From assembly GCA_021404685.1 (NCBI GenBank), contig QWHC01000003.1, positions 1 to 64,000 of the forward strand: a DNA stretch of 64,000 nucleotides, read 5' to 3'. Positions within the stretch are counted from its first letter, which is position 1, and the number at the start of each line of letters is the position of its first letter. The translations under genes were made by a program, and so were the position numbers. Below, one piece after another: positions 8,112 through 16,738 of the stretch. The notes below the pieces were generated by a model. That model worked only from the letters and a program-made list of their open reading frames with translations, had not been told where the DNA came from and made no database searches. Source of the stretch: Chloroflexi bacterium CFX4. GTDB taxonomy: Bacteria > Chloroflexota > Anaerolineae > Aggregatilineales > UBA2796.

Positions 8112-10625
8112 ATGCAAAATCAAGCACGCACTGCATTTTGGCTGGCTTTTGCTGCCTTGGCAATCTGCCTGAGTGCATTGTGGACGACAACCACAAGCTA
8201 TGGTGCAACCACCATTGTGGTTTCGCCACCAGAAGACACCACCAGCATCCTCGTCAATCCGCTGATGGGCTTTGAAGACCATAACGTGAATGGCACATGG
8301 TATCCCTTTAGCACGGGTTACCTGCGTGCTGGCGCCACCTGCGACGATAACGGCAAGGTGGTCTCTTGCGATGCACTGAATTGGGATCGCTTAAATCCAC
8401 AAAACGGCGTTTATTCGTTCACCAGCCTTGATCGCTTCGTTGCCAATATGGCAGCCCGCAACAAATACGTCAGCTTTCGCATTCGGAATGTGGTCGGGCG
8501 CGGCGATCAGCCCAATGTGCCAAACTGGGCGAAGGCGCTTGGCGTCACCGTCTCTAACGGGCGCGAGCCATGGGGCGGCGGCAGCTACCCAGAGATTGAC
8601 TACCACAAATGTGTTTTCCTCGATCTGTGGGGCAAATTCATTAATGAAGTGGTGCGCCGTTACGATAATCATCCAACGGTGACCTCGATAGACATTGGTA
8701 GCTATGGCTGGTATGGCGAGTGGTTTTCCGGCAAAACAGTGCTAGAGCGCTTCCCTGAAAGCCAAGTCTATGATGCAACCGACCCAACCTTGCAGCAAAG
8801 CATTGATACGCGCACGCGCATTATCCGTATGTTCACCGGCGGCAGCGGCAGCGGACGCTGCATCGGCAACAATGGACAGCAGCAGATCGTCAGCTATACC
8901 TATACCGGTTTCCGCAACAAGCCTGTGCTGATCAGCCGTGGCGATCAAGAAGACGTGGCGATTGGCGTTGCCAACGGCGCAGGCATCCGCTTTGATGCCG
9001 TTGGTGCTAAGGACAACAAACAGCGCGATTTCCGTACCAGCGTCGGCAGCTATGTAGCGCAAGTCTGGCAGACTAAGCCGATCATGGGCGAGTTTGGCAC
9101 AAGCGACTACGCGCCGCTGGATAGCACCTTCATGCAGCGTTCGCTCTGCTTTGCCCGTGAGTTCCATGTGACCAGCATTCACAACAACTTCTCCAGCAAG
9201 CCAAGCATTGATCTCAATCCGCTATGGCGTGAGCTAGGCTACCGCATTGTGCTGAACCGCGCTGAATATCCAACCAGCGCTAACGGCGGTCAGACGGTGA
9301 ATTTCGCGCTTACCTGGCTGAATCGCGGCACGGCGCCTGCCTATCACCGCTACCCACTCTATCTGTATTTCAAGGAGGCAGGCAGTTCACAGGTCTCGCT
9401 GCAACTGCCGCTTACCCAAACCGACATCACTAAGATTCTGCCCGCCAACGTGACAAGCACCAGCAACGACTTTCTGACCTGCCCAAAAGGCGCGCCACCT
9501 GCCTACAATGTGGTTGAACAATTCATCCTGCCACAGATGCGCGCCGGCACCTATGATCTTTACTTCGGCTTTGAAGAGCCTGCCTACGAGCGCCAGATTC
9601 AGCTTGCCCACACGCAAAAAGACGCGCAAGGACGCTACTTTTTGGGTAAGCTGACCGTGAACAGCGGACAGCCAACAGCAGTGCCAAACAGTCCGCCGCG
9701 AACGCAGTATCGCGCTCAAATCACGCAGAGCGCTACCAATACGCTGCAACCTATCTTCAACGTTGCTAACGGTCCGCAAGGCACAGTCAATCTTGCTGAA
9801 CTCACCCTGCGCTACTACTTCACCCGCGATAGCGGCGCGGTGCTGAACTTCGCCTGCAACAGCGCGGCAATTGGCTGTTCGCGCATCACAGGGAAATTTG
9901 TGGCGCTGCCTGCCGCGGTAAGCGGTGCTGATCATTACCTTGAGATCGGCTTCACAAGCACCGCCGGCAGCCTTGCGCCTAACGGACAGACTGGCGAGAT
10001 TCGGGTGAGCCTCACCAAGCAGGATGGCAGCAGTTTTAACCAGAACAACGATTATTCGTTTGGCAACCACAGCACACTGCTGGACTGGGCAAAAGCACCG
10101 CTCTACCGAAACGGCGCCCTGATATGGGGATCAGCGCCGAGTGCCGCTGCCGTGCGCGATCCGTTTAAGTTCGTGCAGGCGGAAAGCGTCGAGAGCGCCC
10201 TTGTGAACGCTAGCATCGTGCCAGATTCTACTATAGCAGGTGGGCAGAGCGTGGCGTTTTCCGCCGCTTCTGCGCCGCTGCAATACACACGCCTGAACTT
10301 CTACACCTATCCCGCCTTTGCAGTGGTGACTGCCTCTCGGCAAGGCACAGCCGCCGTGAGTGGCAACATCGAGTTTCGGCTTGGCAATCCAAACGGCGCG
10401 CTGTTGGCACGCATACCGGTCAGCGGTGTGACGGGTTGGGCAAATTTCCAAGCGCGCACCAGCACACCAATCATCGGGCTGCAAGATGTGTATATCACCT
10501 TCACCGGTACAGGTGCAGTGCGGCTGGATTTCTTCCACTTCATCCAGATGGCGCAGCCTGAACGCCGTGCCGTGGAGCTAGACGCCACGCCACCTTTAGC
10601 ACCAACTTTTGTGCCGCGCCGCTAA
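8112..10625 (+). CDS. Secreted DUF4832/glycosidase-like protein with CBM3 and CBM6-like modules
   Basis: The protein has 837 residues and a signal peptide (1 to about 31, ending TTTTSYGA). Residues about 35-510 resemble the DUF4874/DUF4832 pair: a TIM-barrel-like catalytic fold (NPLMGFEDH, DIGSYGWYGEW, GEFGTSDY; the Glu residues in the last two are candidate catalytic carboxylates) and a following beta-domain (ADYPTSANGGQ-like; WLNRGTAPAY). Residues about 543-672 match family 3 cellulose-binding modules (LTLRYYFTRDSG, NQNNDYSFGNH, LYRNGALIWG). Residues about 685-810 look like a CBM6 lectin-type module (FVQAESVES ... VRLDFFHF). It is likely secreted to attack or bind plant-type polysaccharide; the substrate is unknown. 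A CAGGAG site lies upstream. The neighbouring genes do not belong to a polysaccharide-utilisation set. Confidence 0.8.
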   Translation: MQNQARTAFWLAFAALAICLSALWTTTTSYGATTIVVSPPEDTTSILVNPLMGFEDHNVNGTWYPFSTGYLRAGATCDDNGKVVSCDALNWDRLNPQNGVYSFTSLDRFVANMAARNKYVSFRIRNVVGRGDQPNVPNWAKALGVTVSNGREPWGGGSYPEIDYHKCVFLDLWGKFINEVVRRYDNHPTVTSIDIGSYGWYGEWFSGKTVLERFPESQVYDATDPTLQQSIDTRTRIIRMFTGGSGSGRCIGNNGQQQIVSYTYTGFRNKPVLISRGDQEDVAIGVANGAGIRFDAVGAKDNKQRDFRTSVGSYVAQVWQTKPIMGEFGTSDYAPLDSTFMQRSLCFAREFHVTSIHNNFSSKPSIDLNPLWRELGYRIVLNRAEYPTSANGGQTVNFALTWLNRGTAPAYHRYPLYLYFKEAGSSQVSLQLPLTQTDITKILPANVTSTSNDFLTCPKGAPPAYNVVEQFILPQMRAGTYDLYFGFEEPAYERQIQLAHTQKDAQGRYFLGKLTVNSGQPTAVPNSPPRTQYRAQITQSATNTLQPIFNVANGPQGTVNLAELTLRYYFTRDSGAVLNFACNSAAIGCSRITGKFVALPAAVSGADHYLEIGFTSTAGSLAPNGQTGEIRVSLTKQDGSSFNQNNDYSFGNHSTLLDWAKAPLYRNGALIWGSAPSAAAVRDPFKFVQAESVESALVNASIVPDSTIAGGQSVAFSAASAPLQYTRLNFYTYPAFAVVTASRQGTAAVSGNIEFRLGNPNGALLARIPVSGVTGWANFQARTSTPIIGLQDVYITFTGTGAVRLDFFHFIQMAQPERRAVELDATPPLAPTFVPRR

Positions 10626-10638
10626 ATAAATACGCCTG

Positions 10639-10694
10639 GCAGGGGCGCTAAAAAGCACCCCTGCTGGCACTTTATAAAATTTCTGCCTTTTTTT
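10639..10694 (+). terminator. Hairpin plus distal T-run after the DUF4832 gene
   Basis: GCAGGGG and CCCCTGC (10639-10645, 10658-10664) pair, with a short inner stem GCT/AGC and an A-rich loop. A run of seven T occurs at 10688-10694. The stem starts 14 bases after the stop codon. The T-run is too distant for a textbook intrinsic terminator. Confidence 0.45.
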
Positions 10695-10708
10695 AATGCA
10701 CCCCTTGC

Positions 10709-10737
10709 TTGACTCGTCTACATCACAGGGCTATACT
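10709..10737 (+). promoter_or_regulatory. Sigma-70 promoter for the Trm112-like gene
   Basis: TTGACT (10709-10714) and TATACT (10732-10737) with exactly 17 bases between them. The predicted transcript start near 10744 lies downstream of a possible ATG at 10709 and upstream of the ATG at 10781, which supports the shorter protein. Confidence 0.6.
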
Positions 10738-10780
10738 CTGCCTGCATAACCCGATTCCAACCTGTGAGGCGCACTTACTC

Positions 10781-11047
10781 ATGACCGATAATCAATCGCA
10801 AGAAACGCTTGCGTTCAGCCCTGATTTTCTAGACCTGCTGCGCTGTCCAGTTGCCGTTCACTACACTGACCGTGGCGATGATCCGGGCAAACTGCGTTTA
10901 GTGCGAGATAACTACTGGCTGGTCTGTGATGACTCCGGCTACAAGTATCCGATTGCCGGCGGCATTCCGCGCATGATGATCGAGATTGGCGAGCGCTATA
11001 AGGACGTTGCCGAAGCTGATCTGCCTGTGCCGCCGCCTGAAGAATAG
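10781..11047 (+). CDS. Trm112/YcaR-like small zinc-ribbon-family protein
   Basis: The 88-residue protein begins MTDNQSQETL. It matches the Trm112/UPF0434 family: F-L-D-L-L-R-C-P, then a WLVCDDSGYKYPI segment, then GGIPRMM. Trm112 proteins activate methyltransferases in eukaryotes and archaea; bacterial homologues often have less clear roles. The first Cys pair is reduced to CPVA rather than CPxC, and only one Cys remains in the second half, so zinc binding is probably lost. The start is set by the promoter at 10709-10737 and a GTGAGG-like site. The lipoprotein gene follows 15 bases later and probably shares the transcript. Confidence 0.7.
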   Translation: MTDNQSQETLAFSPDFLDLLRCPVAVHYTDRGDDPGKLRLVRDNYWLVCDDSGYKYPIAGGIPRMMIEIGERYKDVAEADLPVPPPEE

Positions 11048-11062
11048 CCCTTAAGCGCTGCC

Positions 11063-12067
11063 ATGTGCCGTCTGCCTGTGCTGACTCGTTCCGCTGCTCG
11101 GCTGGCGGCAGTGCTTGCCTGCTGGCTTACCCTCAGCGCGTGTGGCGCCGCCTTAGAGCCGATCATCCCGACGCCACGCCCAACCCAAACGCCGCTGCCC
11201 ACCGAAACACCAACTGCCACACCGCGCATTAGCCCAACGCCCATCCCCATTGAGCGCCCTACCTTGCCGTCTGGCGTCACGCCAACACCTTTGCTCGGCT
11301 TTGCGCCAACGCGCCCGCCAGAGTTACCAACAGCTACCGCCCAAGCACTTGCAGTTGGCTTGGTGCGCGTCGAATACTTCACAGCCGATGTGACCGCCGC
11401 CGCCGCGGGCGATGTCATTACGCTCTTTTGGGCGGTGCAAGGCGCAGATGTCGCCACCATTTATCGGCTGGAAGGTGAGGCAGAAGCAACCGTACGCGGT
11501 CAGGCGTGGCGCGTGCCACGCAGTGGCTCGCTGCGCGTGGCAGTCCGTCCCAACGCGGATGGCTTGGCACGCTTCCTGTTGGTCGTCAACAACGGCGTGG
11601 AAGAAATTACGCAAGAGGTGCGCGTGACGGCAAGCTGCACCGAAGGATGGTTCTTCACGCCCACGCCTGCCGATGGTGGCTGCCCTGATCTGCCCGCTGT
11701 GCCAAGTTTGGCAGTTTACCAACCCTTTGAGCGCGGCATGATGTTCTGGTTGGCAGAAGGGCGCACAATTTATGTGCTGTTCAACGATAACCGCACGCCC
11801 ACTTGGCTTGCCTTTGAAGATGAGTACCGCGATGGACAGCCCGAAAGCGACCCAAACCTGAACCCGCCCGACGGGCTGGCACAACCAATTCGCGGTTTCG
11901 GCTTGGCGTGGCGCAGCCGCGAGAACGTTCGGCAGCGGCTGGGTTGGGCAACAGCGCCCGAAACTGCCTTCGAGACGCAGTTTCAGCGTGGCGCGGCTGC
12001 TCTGTTCCTGCGCGACCGCGACGGTAAGATCATCGGTCTGTATGGTGATGGCGCACGCTGGCAGTAG
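11063..12067 (+). CDS. Lipoprotein with Thr/Pro-rich linker, function unknown
   Basis: The protein has 334 residues. A signal peptide ends in the lipobox LSAC (Cys about 27), so it should be lipid-anchored outside the cytoplasmic membrane. Residues about 35-90 are a Pro/Thr-rich linker. Residues about 95-190 form a beta-rich domain (LVRVEYFTADVTAAAAGDVI), similar in feel to Ig-like domains of Chloroflexota secreted proteins. The C-terminal part has two cysteines and a G-F-G-L-A-W-R segment followed by G-K-I-I-G-L-Y-G. No enzymatic motif was recognised. It follows the Trm112-like gene closely and converges with the dehydrogenase gene at 12082. Confidence 0.65.
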   Translation: MCRLPVLTRSAARLAAVLACWLTLSACGAALEPIIPTPRPTQTPLPTETPTATPRISPTPIPIERPTLPSGVTPTPLLGFAPTRPPELPTATAQALAVGLVRVEYFTADVTAAAAGDVITLFWAVQGADVATIYRLEGEAEATVRGQAWRVPRSGSLRVAVRPNADGLARFLLVVNNGVEEITQEVRVTASCTEGWFFTPTPADGGCPDLPAVPSLAVYQPFERGMMFWLAEGRTIYVLFNDNRTPTWLAFEDEYRDGQPESDPNLNPPDGLAQPIRGFGLAWRSRENVRQRLGWATAPETAFETQFQRGAAALFLRDRDGKIIGLYGDGARWQ

Positions 12068-12081
12068 GCTGCTTTACGCGA

Positions 12082-13086
12082 TCAGAGCTGCTTTAGAATA
12101 GCATCCTTCATCTCGGAAGTGCTGGCAGCTCCGCCCAAATCGCGTGTCAGCACGCCTTCTCGCAAGGCAGCTTGCACGGCACGTTCTACACGCGCTGCCG
12201 CCTCCGTTGCGCCGATATGCGCCAAGAGCATCGCTGCACTCAGGATTGCGCCAATTGGATTAGCAATGCCTTGCCCAGCAATATCCGGCGCAGAGCCATG
12301 CACTGGCTCAAAGTAGGCAACCTTGCCCGCGCCGACATTGGCAGAAGGCGCAACACCCAAACCGCCGATCAAGCCGGCTGCCTCGTCCGAGAGGATATCG
12401 CCGAATAGGTTCTCTGTCACGATCACATCAAAGCGCGCTGGATCGCGCACCAACCACATCGCACAGGCATCTACCAACATCTCGCTCGCTTGCACGTTCG
12501 GAAATTCGGCAGCAACGCGCAAACATACCTCACGGAACAGCCCGTCGCCTTCCTTAATCACGTTCGCCTTGTGGACGATGGTCACCTGTTGGCGCGGGCG
12601 GCGTGCTGCAAGCTGGAAGGCAGTCCGCCCGATGCGCTCGGTCGCCGCCGCTGTGATCACGCGCTCCGTGATGGCAGTCTGCCCATCGTCCTCTCGGCGT
12701 TCGCGCCCGCTGTAGAGTCCTTCGGTGTTCTCCCGCACGATGAGCAAGTCTATGCCTTCGCGCCCACCGGGGATGGGCAGTGAGCGCGTTGGGCGCAGAT
12801 TGGCGTGTAGGTTGAACAGCTTCCGCATGGCAAGCACCGGGCTGCGGTAGCCTTCGACTTTGGCCATGGGTGATTGTGTCGCGCCAAAGAGTGTGGCATC
12901 AGCGGCGCGCATGGCGGTGATGGTTGCTTCGGGCAAGGCATCGCCCTGCTGTGTGAAGCATTCCCAACCTGCCTGCGCGTGCGTGAACGTGATCGGCAGT
13001 CCAAGCGCGCCTAGCACGCTTGCCGCCGCAGGAATTACCTCTTTGCCAACGCCATCGCCTTCAATCAAACAAATGGTGAGGCTCAT
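12082..13086 (-). CDS. Isopropylmalate/homoisocitrate dehydrogenase family protein
   Basis: The protein has 334 residues, the usual length for a beta-decarboxylating dehydrogenase that oxidises a 2-hydroxy-3-carboxy acid with NAD(P). It has [10 protein letters not shown] at the N-terminus, [21 protein letters not shown] (catalytic Lys), the metal-binding segment with [16 protein letters not shown], and [18 protein letters not shown]. From memory it resembles Thermus homoisocitrate dehydrogenase (IEGDG, AGWE, TLFGA, DxAM) more than typical LeuB, which would place it in the alpha-aminoadipate route to lysine. Leucine synthesis or another 2-oxo-acid chain elongation is equally possible. The start codon overlaps the stop of the aconitase-type small subunit gene (ATGA), so the two are translationally coupled. 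No large subunit or synthase is nearby. Confidence 0.85.
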   Translation of the reverse strand: MSLTICLIEGDGVGKEVIPAAASVLGALGLPITFTHAQAGWECFTQQGDALPEATITAMRAADATLFGATQSPMAKVEGYRSPVLAMRKLFNLHANLRPTRSLPIPGGREGIDLLIVRENTEGLYSGRERREDDGQTAITERVITAAATERIGRTAFQLAARRPRQQVTIVHKANVIKEGDGLFREVCLRVAAEFPNVQASEMLVDACAMWLVRDPARFDVIVTENLFGDILSDEAAGLIGGLGVAPSANVGAGKVAYFEPVHGSAPDIAGQGIANPIGAILSAAMLLAHIGATEAAARVERAVQAALREGVLTRDLGGAASTSEMKDAILKQL

Positions 13087-13586
13087 TCAGCGCGCTCCGC
13101 TGCCAGTTTAGCGCGCAGCATTGGGATCAAGCCACCCGCCTCTAGGATTGCCTTGAGCGACGGTGAGAGCGGCGGAAAATCGAACGTTCCCGCCGCGCAG
13201 CGCACCTGATGTGCCTCGACATCCACAGTGACCATCTCACCATGCTGAATTGCTGCTACCGCTGCTGGTGAGACGACGGGCAGCAAGCCACCATTCACTG
13301 CATTGCGGAAGTAAATGCGCGCTATGGATTTAGCGATCAGCACGCGCACGCCCGCCTGCACAAGGCAGGTCACTGCTTGCTCACGCGATGAGCCACAGCC
13401 CCAATTAGCGCCACCGACCACCACATCGCCAGCTTGGACACTCGCGGCAAAGGCTGGGTCAAGGTCTTCAAGGGCATGGCGCGCCATCTGAGCAGGCTCA
13501 GTGACGGTGTAGGTATATTTGCCGGGAAAGATCACATCCGTGTTGACGTTATCACCATATTTCCAAACGCGCCCAGTGTAGATCAT
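13083..13586 (-). CDS. 3-isopropylmalate dehydratase / homoaconitase small subunit (LeuD/LysU type)
   Basis: The protein has 167 residues with the full swivelling-domain signature: [35 protein letters not shown], and [17 protein letters not shown]. It forms the swivelling half of an aconitase-fold dehydratase; the 4Fe-4S large subunit is encoded elsewhere. The substrate-selecting loop after the first motif reads KYTYTVTEP. The known versions are YLV-Y/M in isopropylmalate isomerases and YLRT in homoaconitases, and YTYT fits neither cleanly. An AAGGAG site precedes the start. It is the first gene of a two-gene operon with the dehydrogenase at 12082. Confidence 0.85.
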   Translation of the reverse strand: MIYTGRVWKYGDNVNTDVIFPGKYTYTVTEPAQMARHALEDLDPAFAASVQAGDVVVGGANWGCGSSREQAVTCLVQAGVRVLIAKSIARIYFRNAVNGGLLPVVSPAAVAAIQHGEMVTVDVEAHQVRCAAGTFDFPPLSPSLKAILEAGGLIPMLRAKLAAERAE

Positions 13587-13603
13587 GCTTGCTCCTTAAG
13601 GCT

Positions 13604-14779
13604 TTAGCGCCGTGATGACTGAATGGCATAGGGCAGCGGCAGCACCTCGTTGAGGAGCAGCGCAAAGGTCGTGCCATTCCACTGATAGGCGAAACGCTCG
13701 ACACCACTTGGGCAACAGTTCGGTTCATCAGGCAGGTAGTGCGCCTGCAAAAAAGTCAGCAAACGACTATTGATCTGCATGAAGCCCTTGTAAAACTCAC
13801 CTGTGAACACAGCTTGGACTAAGCCCGTGGCAGGGTTAAAACGCAAGATGTTGGCGCGCAAAATACCGCCGGTACCATCAAGGCGCACATTCCAAAGGAG
13901 CGATGGATAAGGATCGCCTGTCAAGTCGTGCAGGCTCAGGCGCTCTGTGCGGGCAAAAAAATCGCTATACTGCGTGAAGATCGGCGTCCAAACTCCGCCG
14001 CGCAGCGCAAACGTCCGCAGCGAATCGCGTGGCTGCACGCCTTCTAAGCGTGCCAACACCACCACAATCGGCGAAGTGCCGCCGTCCAGCTTGGTGCTGG
14101 CAAGGCAAATCACCTGTTCACCGGGATCAAGCAGGCGCGGCAGGCTGCTCACAATGCTATCCCAGCCCGTCATGCCGAACGTTTTCAGGTCAAAGTTTTC
14201 GCAGACCTGATAGCCATACACCCGCAGCGGCGCGGTCACCTGCATCTCGCGGACAGTATCTACCAACCAACCTTCTGCGCCGCTGCTCAGCACGCGCACC
14301 TTCCACCAGGTGTAAAGGTCGGTCACAACGGGCGCGTCCAGCACGCGCACTTGTGTGCCAATCGGCAGCGTCGCCAAGATGGTGTTGCCGCGTCCGGGCG
14401 CAGCGTAAAGGCTCATTGGGTTGGCAGTGATTACAGCAGTGGCGCTGCGATCCATGGTCGGCGTGATTTGGGTTGGGTCGGCAAAGTCAACGACATTGTC
14501 GTCCGGGCTGATCCAGCCGCTGATGCTGCCAATCTGGATGAAAAACCACTGCCTGCCTTCGGCGATGGTACGGTCGGCACGCCACACAAAGCGGTTACCC
14601 ACACCAATTGTTCGCAGCACAGGGCTAGCGAGGCTAGGGCGCTCATACAGGGCAATCGGTGCGCCGTTGTAGACTTGCAGCACCATCTCTATGCCGACTT
14701 GGGCAGCAGCAAGGCGCGGCGCAAGGCAGAGTGCTGCCACCACACACAGCATCCCTAAAACTTTCGCTAAACGTACCAT
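13604..14779 (-). CDS. Secreted protein with two SH3b domains
   Basis: The 391-residue protein has a signal peptide (1 to about 26, ending RLAAA). Two bacterial SH3 domains follow: about 30-97 (IALYERPSLASPVLRTI ... WFFIQIGSISGWI) and about 112-180 (MSLYAAPGRGNTILATL ... WWKVRVLSSGAEGWL). The rest, about 185-391, is a beta-rich domain with four cysteines (VCENFD, VICLAST, PNCCPSG) that was not recognised. SH3b domains usually bind peptidoglycan or act as adaptor folds in secreted proteins. It ends 18 bases before the small-subunit gene and could be on the same transcript. Confidence 0.7.
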   Translation of the reverse strand: MVRLAKVLGMLCVVAALCLAPRLAAAQVGIEMVLQVYNGAPIALYERPSLASPVLRTIGVGNRFVWRADRTIAEGRQWFFIQIGSISGWISPDDNVVDFADPTQITPTMDRSATAVITANPMSLYAAPGRGNTILATLPIGTQVRVLDAPVVTDLYTWWKVRVLSSGAEGWLVDTVREMQVTAPLRVYGYQVCENFDLKTFGMTGWDSIVSSLPRLLDPGEQVICLASTKLDGGTSPIVVVLARLEGVQPRDSLRTFALRGGVWTPIFTQYSDFFARTERLSLHDLTGDPYPSLLWNVRLDGTGGILRANILRFNPATGLVQAVFTGEFYKGFMQINSRLLTFLQAHYLPDEPNCCPSGVERFAYQWNGTTFALLLNEVLPLPYAIQSSRR

Positions 14780-14845
14780 ACTAAAGCATCTCCCACAGCG
14801 CTAAGATGCTTTCCATTGTAGCGCAGCTTTGGCAAAAGGGCGCGC

Positions 14846-16573
14846 TCAGCGGCGCAGAAGTGTATAGTAAACGATGGTGCGCGGCGGCAGCGTCTCTGCA
14901 TAGCGAATTTGGCGATCAGCGCTGAGTTGTATCGGCTGCCACTGGTAAGCATCGGTGATGAGCGGCTCGGCAAAGGGCGCGCCGTAGAGTCCACCGCCGC
15001 CTGCCTGCATGGAGCGCTTGCTGATCAGCACCTCACCGCCGAAGCCTTGCGGCGCGTCGAACCTGAAATCAATGGCGCGTGGTGAGTCATCTTTGTTGAC
15101 GGCGATTAGGTAGATCACCTGTCCTGTTGGGTCAGTGGTGGTGATTGCATCCAGCAAGCGATCGTGCAAGCCCGTATAGGCGGCAAGGATTTTCGCTTCT
15201 GTGTGCGCGATGTATTCCCGATAGGCCCACCAGACAGGATTCCGCACCAATTCATCGTTCGAGTCAGCATCCTGATAAACAAGTCCCTTCGTCCAGAAAT
15301 CGTTGCCTTTCCAGTAGAAGTGCGAGAGCATCCGCACCTTGCCCGTGGCAAAGTAGGTGTTCAGGGCGCTGGTGTGCCACAACGCGGCGTAGAAATTCTT
15401 GTAATATGCCTTCGATTGCGGCAGCGTTTTGCCAGCGGCAAGGTTCATCTCCGAGACGACCAACGGCAGCGGCACGCCGTAGCTCGCGCTTTGGGCATAG
15501 AGCGCGTTCACGCGGTTGAAAATGGCGTAGAGGTTCTCCAAGCGGTAGATGTTGTTCGGCACATCCCACGTATCACTGCCGTAGTCGTGCCAGCTTAAAA
15601 AGCCAACATCGTAAGCGCCCTCGCGGGAGCCTTTCGCCAACAGCGTTGGGATGTAGGCGCGCCATGCGCGTTCGCCGTCATCGGTGCGGTTGGCAAAGCC
15701 ATCAGGAAAGCCGCCATCAATCGGATCGCCGCTGCCGAGGACGGGTCCGCCAAGCCGAATGCTGTTCACACGCGGATCAGGGTGCGCCTTAATGCGCGCC
15801 GCCACCCGCCGAAAGATCGCGGCGTAGGTCTCAGGCGAGACAGGCACATCAGCGTAGCCCCAGTCCGGCTCGTTCAGCACTTCCCAGTATTTAATGCCGC
15901 GCTCCAGCACCACATTGTAGTAGTAGACCACTGCCAAAAAATACTCAGCATAGGCATCGCTGTTGGGCGGATTGCCCATGTAGGACTCGCCGCCGTAGTG
16001 CATCATCATCATCAGTGGGAAGCGCACCAAACCCTCTGTGCCGCCGATGTAGGGCATGATGTTACTCAGGGTGCGCTCAGGATCGTCAAAGCGCCAACCG
16101 CGTTCGCTCAGGTAGCTAAAATCGCTCGGCACAAAGCCTGCCGCGAAGGGATCGTCGGCTGTTTCAGCACGCACTTCTTCCGCCGTCACTTCTACGCGCA
16201 AGAAGTCAAGCTGAAGTTCGCGCAGCCAAGCGCGCTCTTGTTCACCGCGCTCACCTTCGGGCAGCCAATACAATTCTGTGCCGATGAAGGGACGGTTAGG
16301 TAAACACACCATGTCTACAGCGCCACGCACAGAGTCCGCGCTGCTGATCTCGCCCGTGAAAATGCCTTGCGCCGCACCAATGCTTGGCAGCGTGCTAGGG
16401 CGCATATAGTCGGCAGGCTCAGGCAGTTCCTCCTGAGCCTGTGCGCTGAACCAATTGCCCGCGCACAGCTCTGCCTGCGCGTTTGGGCGTTCTATCGTCA
16501 GCAGCAGCACACCAATCAACACCATCACCAATACAGCACGCCTGAAAAATAATCGAAGTATTGCTATAGTCAT
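14846..16573 (-). CDS. Secreted clan GH-A glycoside hydrolase-like protein
   Basis: The protein has 575 residues and an N-terminal signal/membrane segment (about 8-32). The core is a TIM barrel of clan GH-A: the acid/base Glu sits in WEVLNEPDWG (about residue 234) and a candidate nucleophile in LVVSEMNL (about residue 375). Other barrel features are FLRVEVTAEEV, MMMMHYGGES, SWHDYGSDTW and MLSHFYWKG. The C-terminal 100 residues form a beta-domain (YLIAVNKDDSPRAIDF). This layout resembles GH39, GH51 and GH79 enzymes that act on hemicellulose or uronide chains. The exact family and substrate cannot be fixed by eye. The gene is divergent from the response-regulator gene at 16739. Confidence 0.75.
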   Translation of the reverse strand: MTIAILRLFFRRAVLVMVLIGVLLLTIERPNAQAELCAGNWFSAQAQEELPEPADYMRPSTLPSIGAAQGIFTGEISSADSVRGAVDMVCLPNRPFIGTELYWLPEGERGEQERAWLRELQLDFLRVEVTAEEVRAETADDPFAAGFVPSDFSYLSERGWRFDDPERTLSNIMPYIGGTEGLVRFPLMMMMHYGGESYMGNPPNSDAYAEYFLAVVYYYNVVLERGIKYWEVLNEPDWGYADVPVSPETYAAIFRRVAARIKAHPDPRVNSIRLGGPVLGSGDPIDGGFPDGFANRTDDGERAWRAYIPTLLAKGSREGAYDVGFLSWHDYGSDTWDVPNNIYRLENLYAIFNRVNALYAQSASYGVPLPLVVSEMNLAAGKTLPQSKAYYKNFYAALWHTSALNTYFATGKVRMLSHFYWKGNDFWTKGLVYQDADSNDELVRNPVWWAYREYIAHTEAKILAAYTGLHDRLLDAITTTDPTGQVIYLIAVNKDDSPRAIDFRFDAPQGFGGEVLISKRSMQAGGGGLYGAPFAEPLITDAYQWQPIQLSADRQIRYAETLPPRTIVYYTLLRR

Positions 16574-16738
16574 GATCGAGTCTGCGCCCTTAATTGATAG
16601 ACATTTGAGACAGGCTGCACAACACCTTTGCCACTATCATGTAAGTGCATCATGCTGCGCTATCCTCAATCGTAGCCAACCTTAACCAGTGTGAGTCTAT
16701 CCAAGTTATCTCAGTAACAGCCGAAAGATATGTGAGAC

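Noticed and set aside
7826..8275. Small open frames in the leader before the secreted glycosidase gene
   Set aside because: No ribosome sites and no plausible protein composition; the true start at 8112 has a signal peptide.
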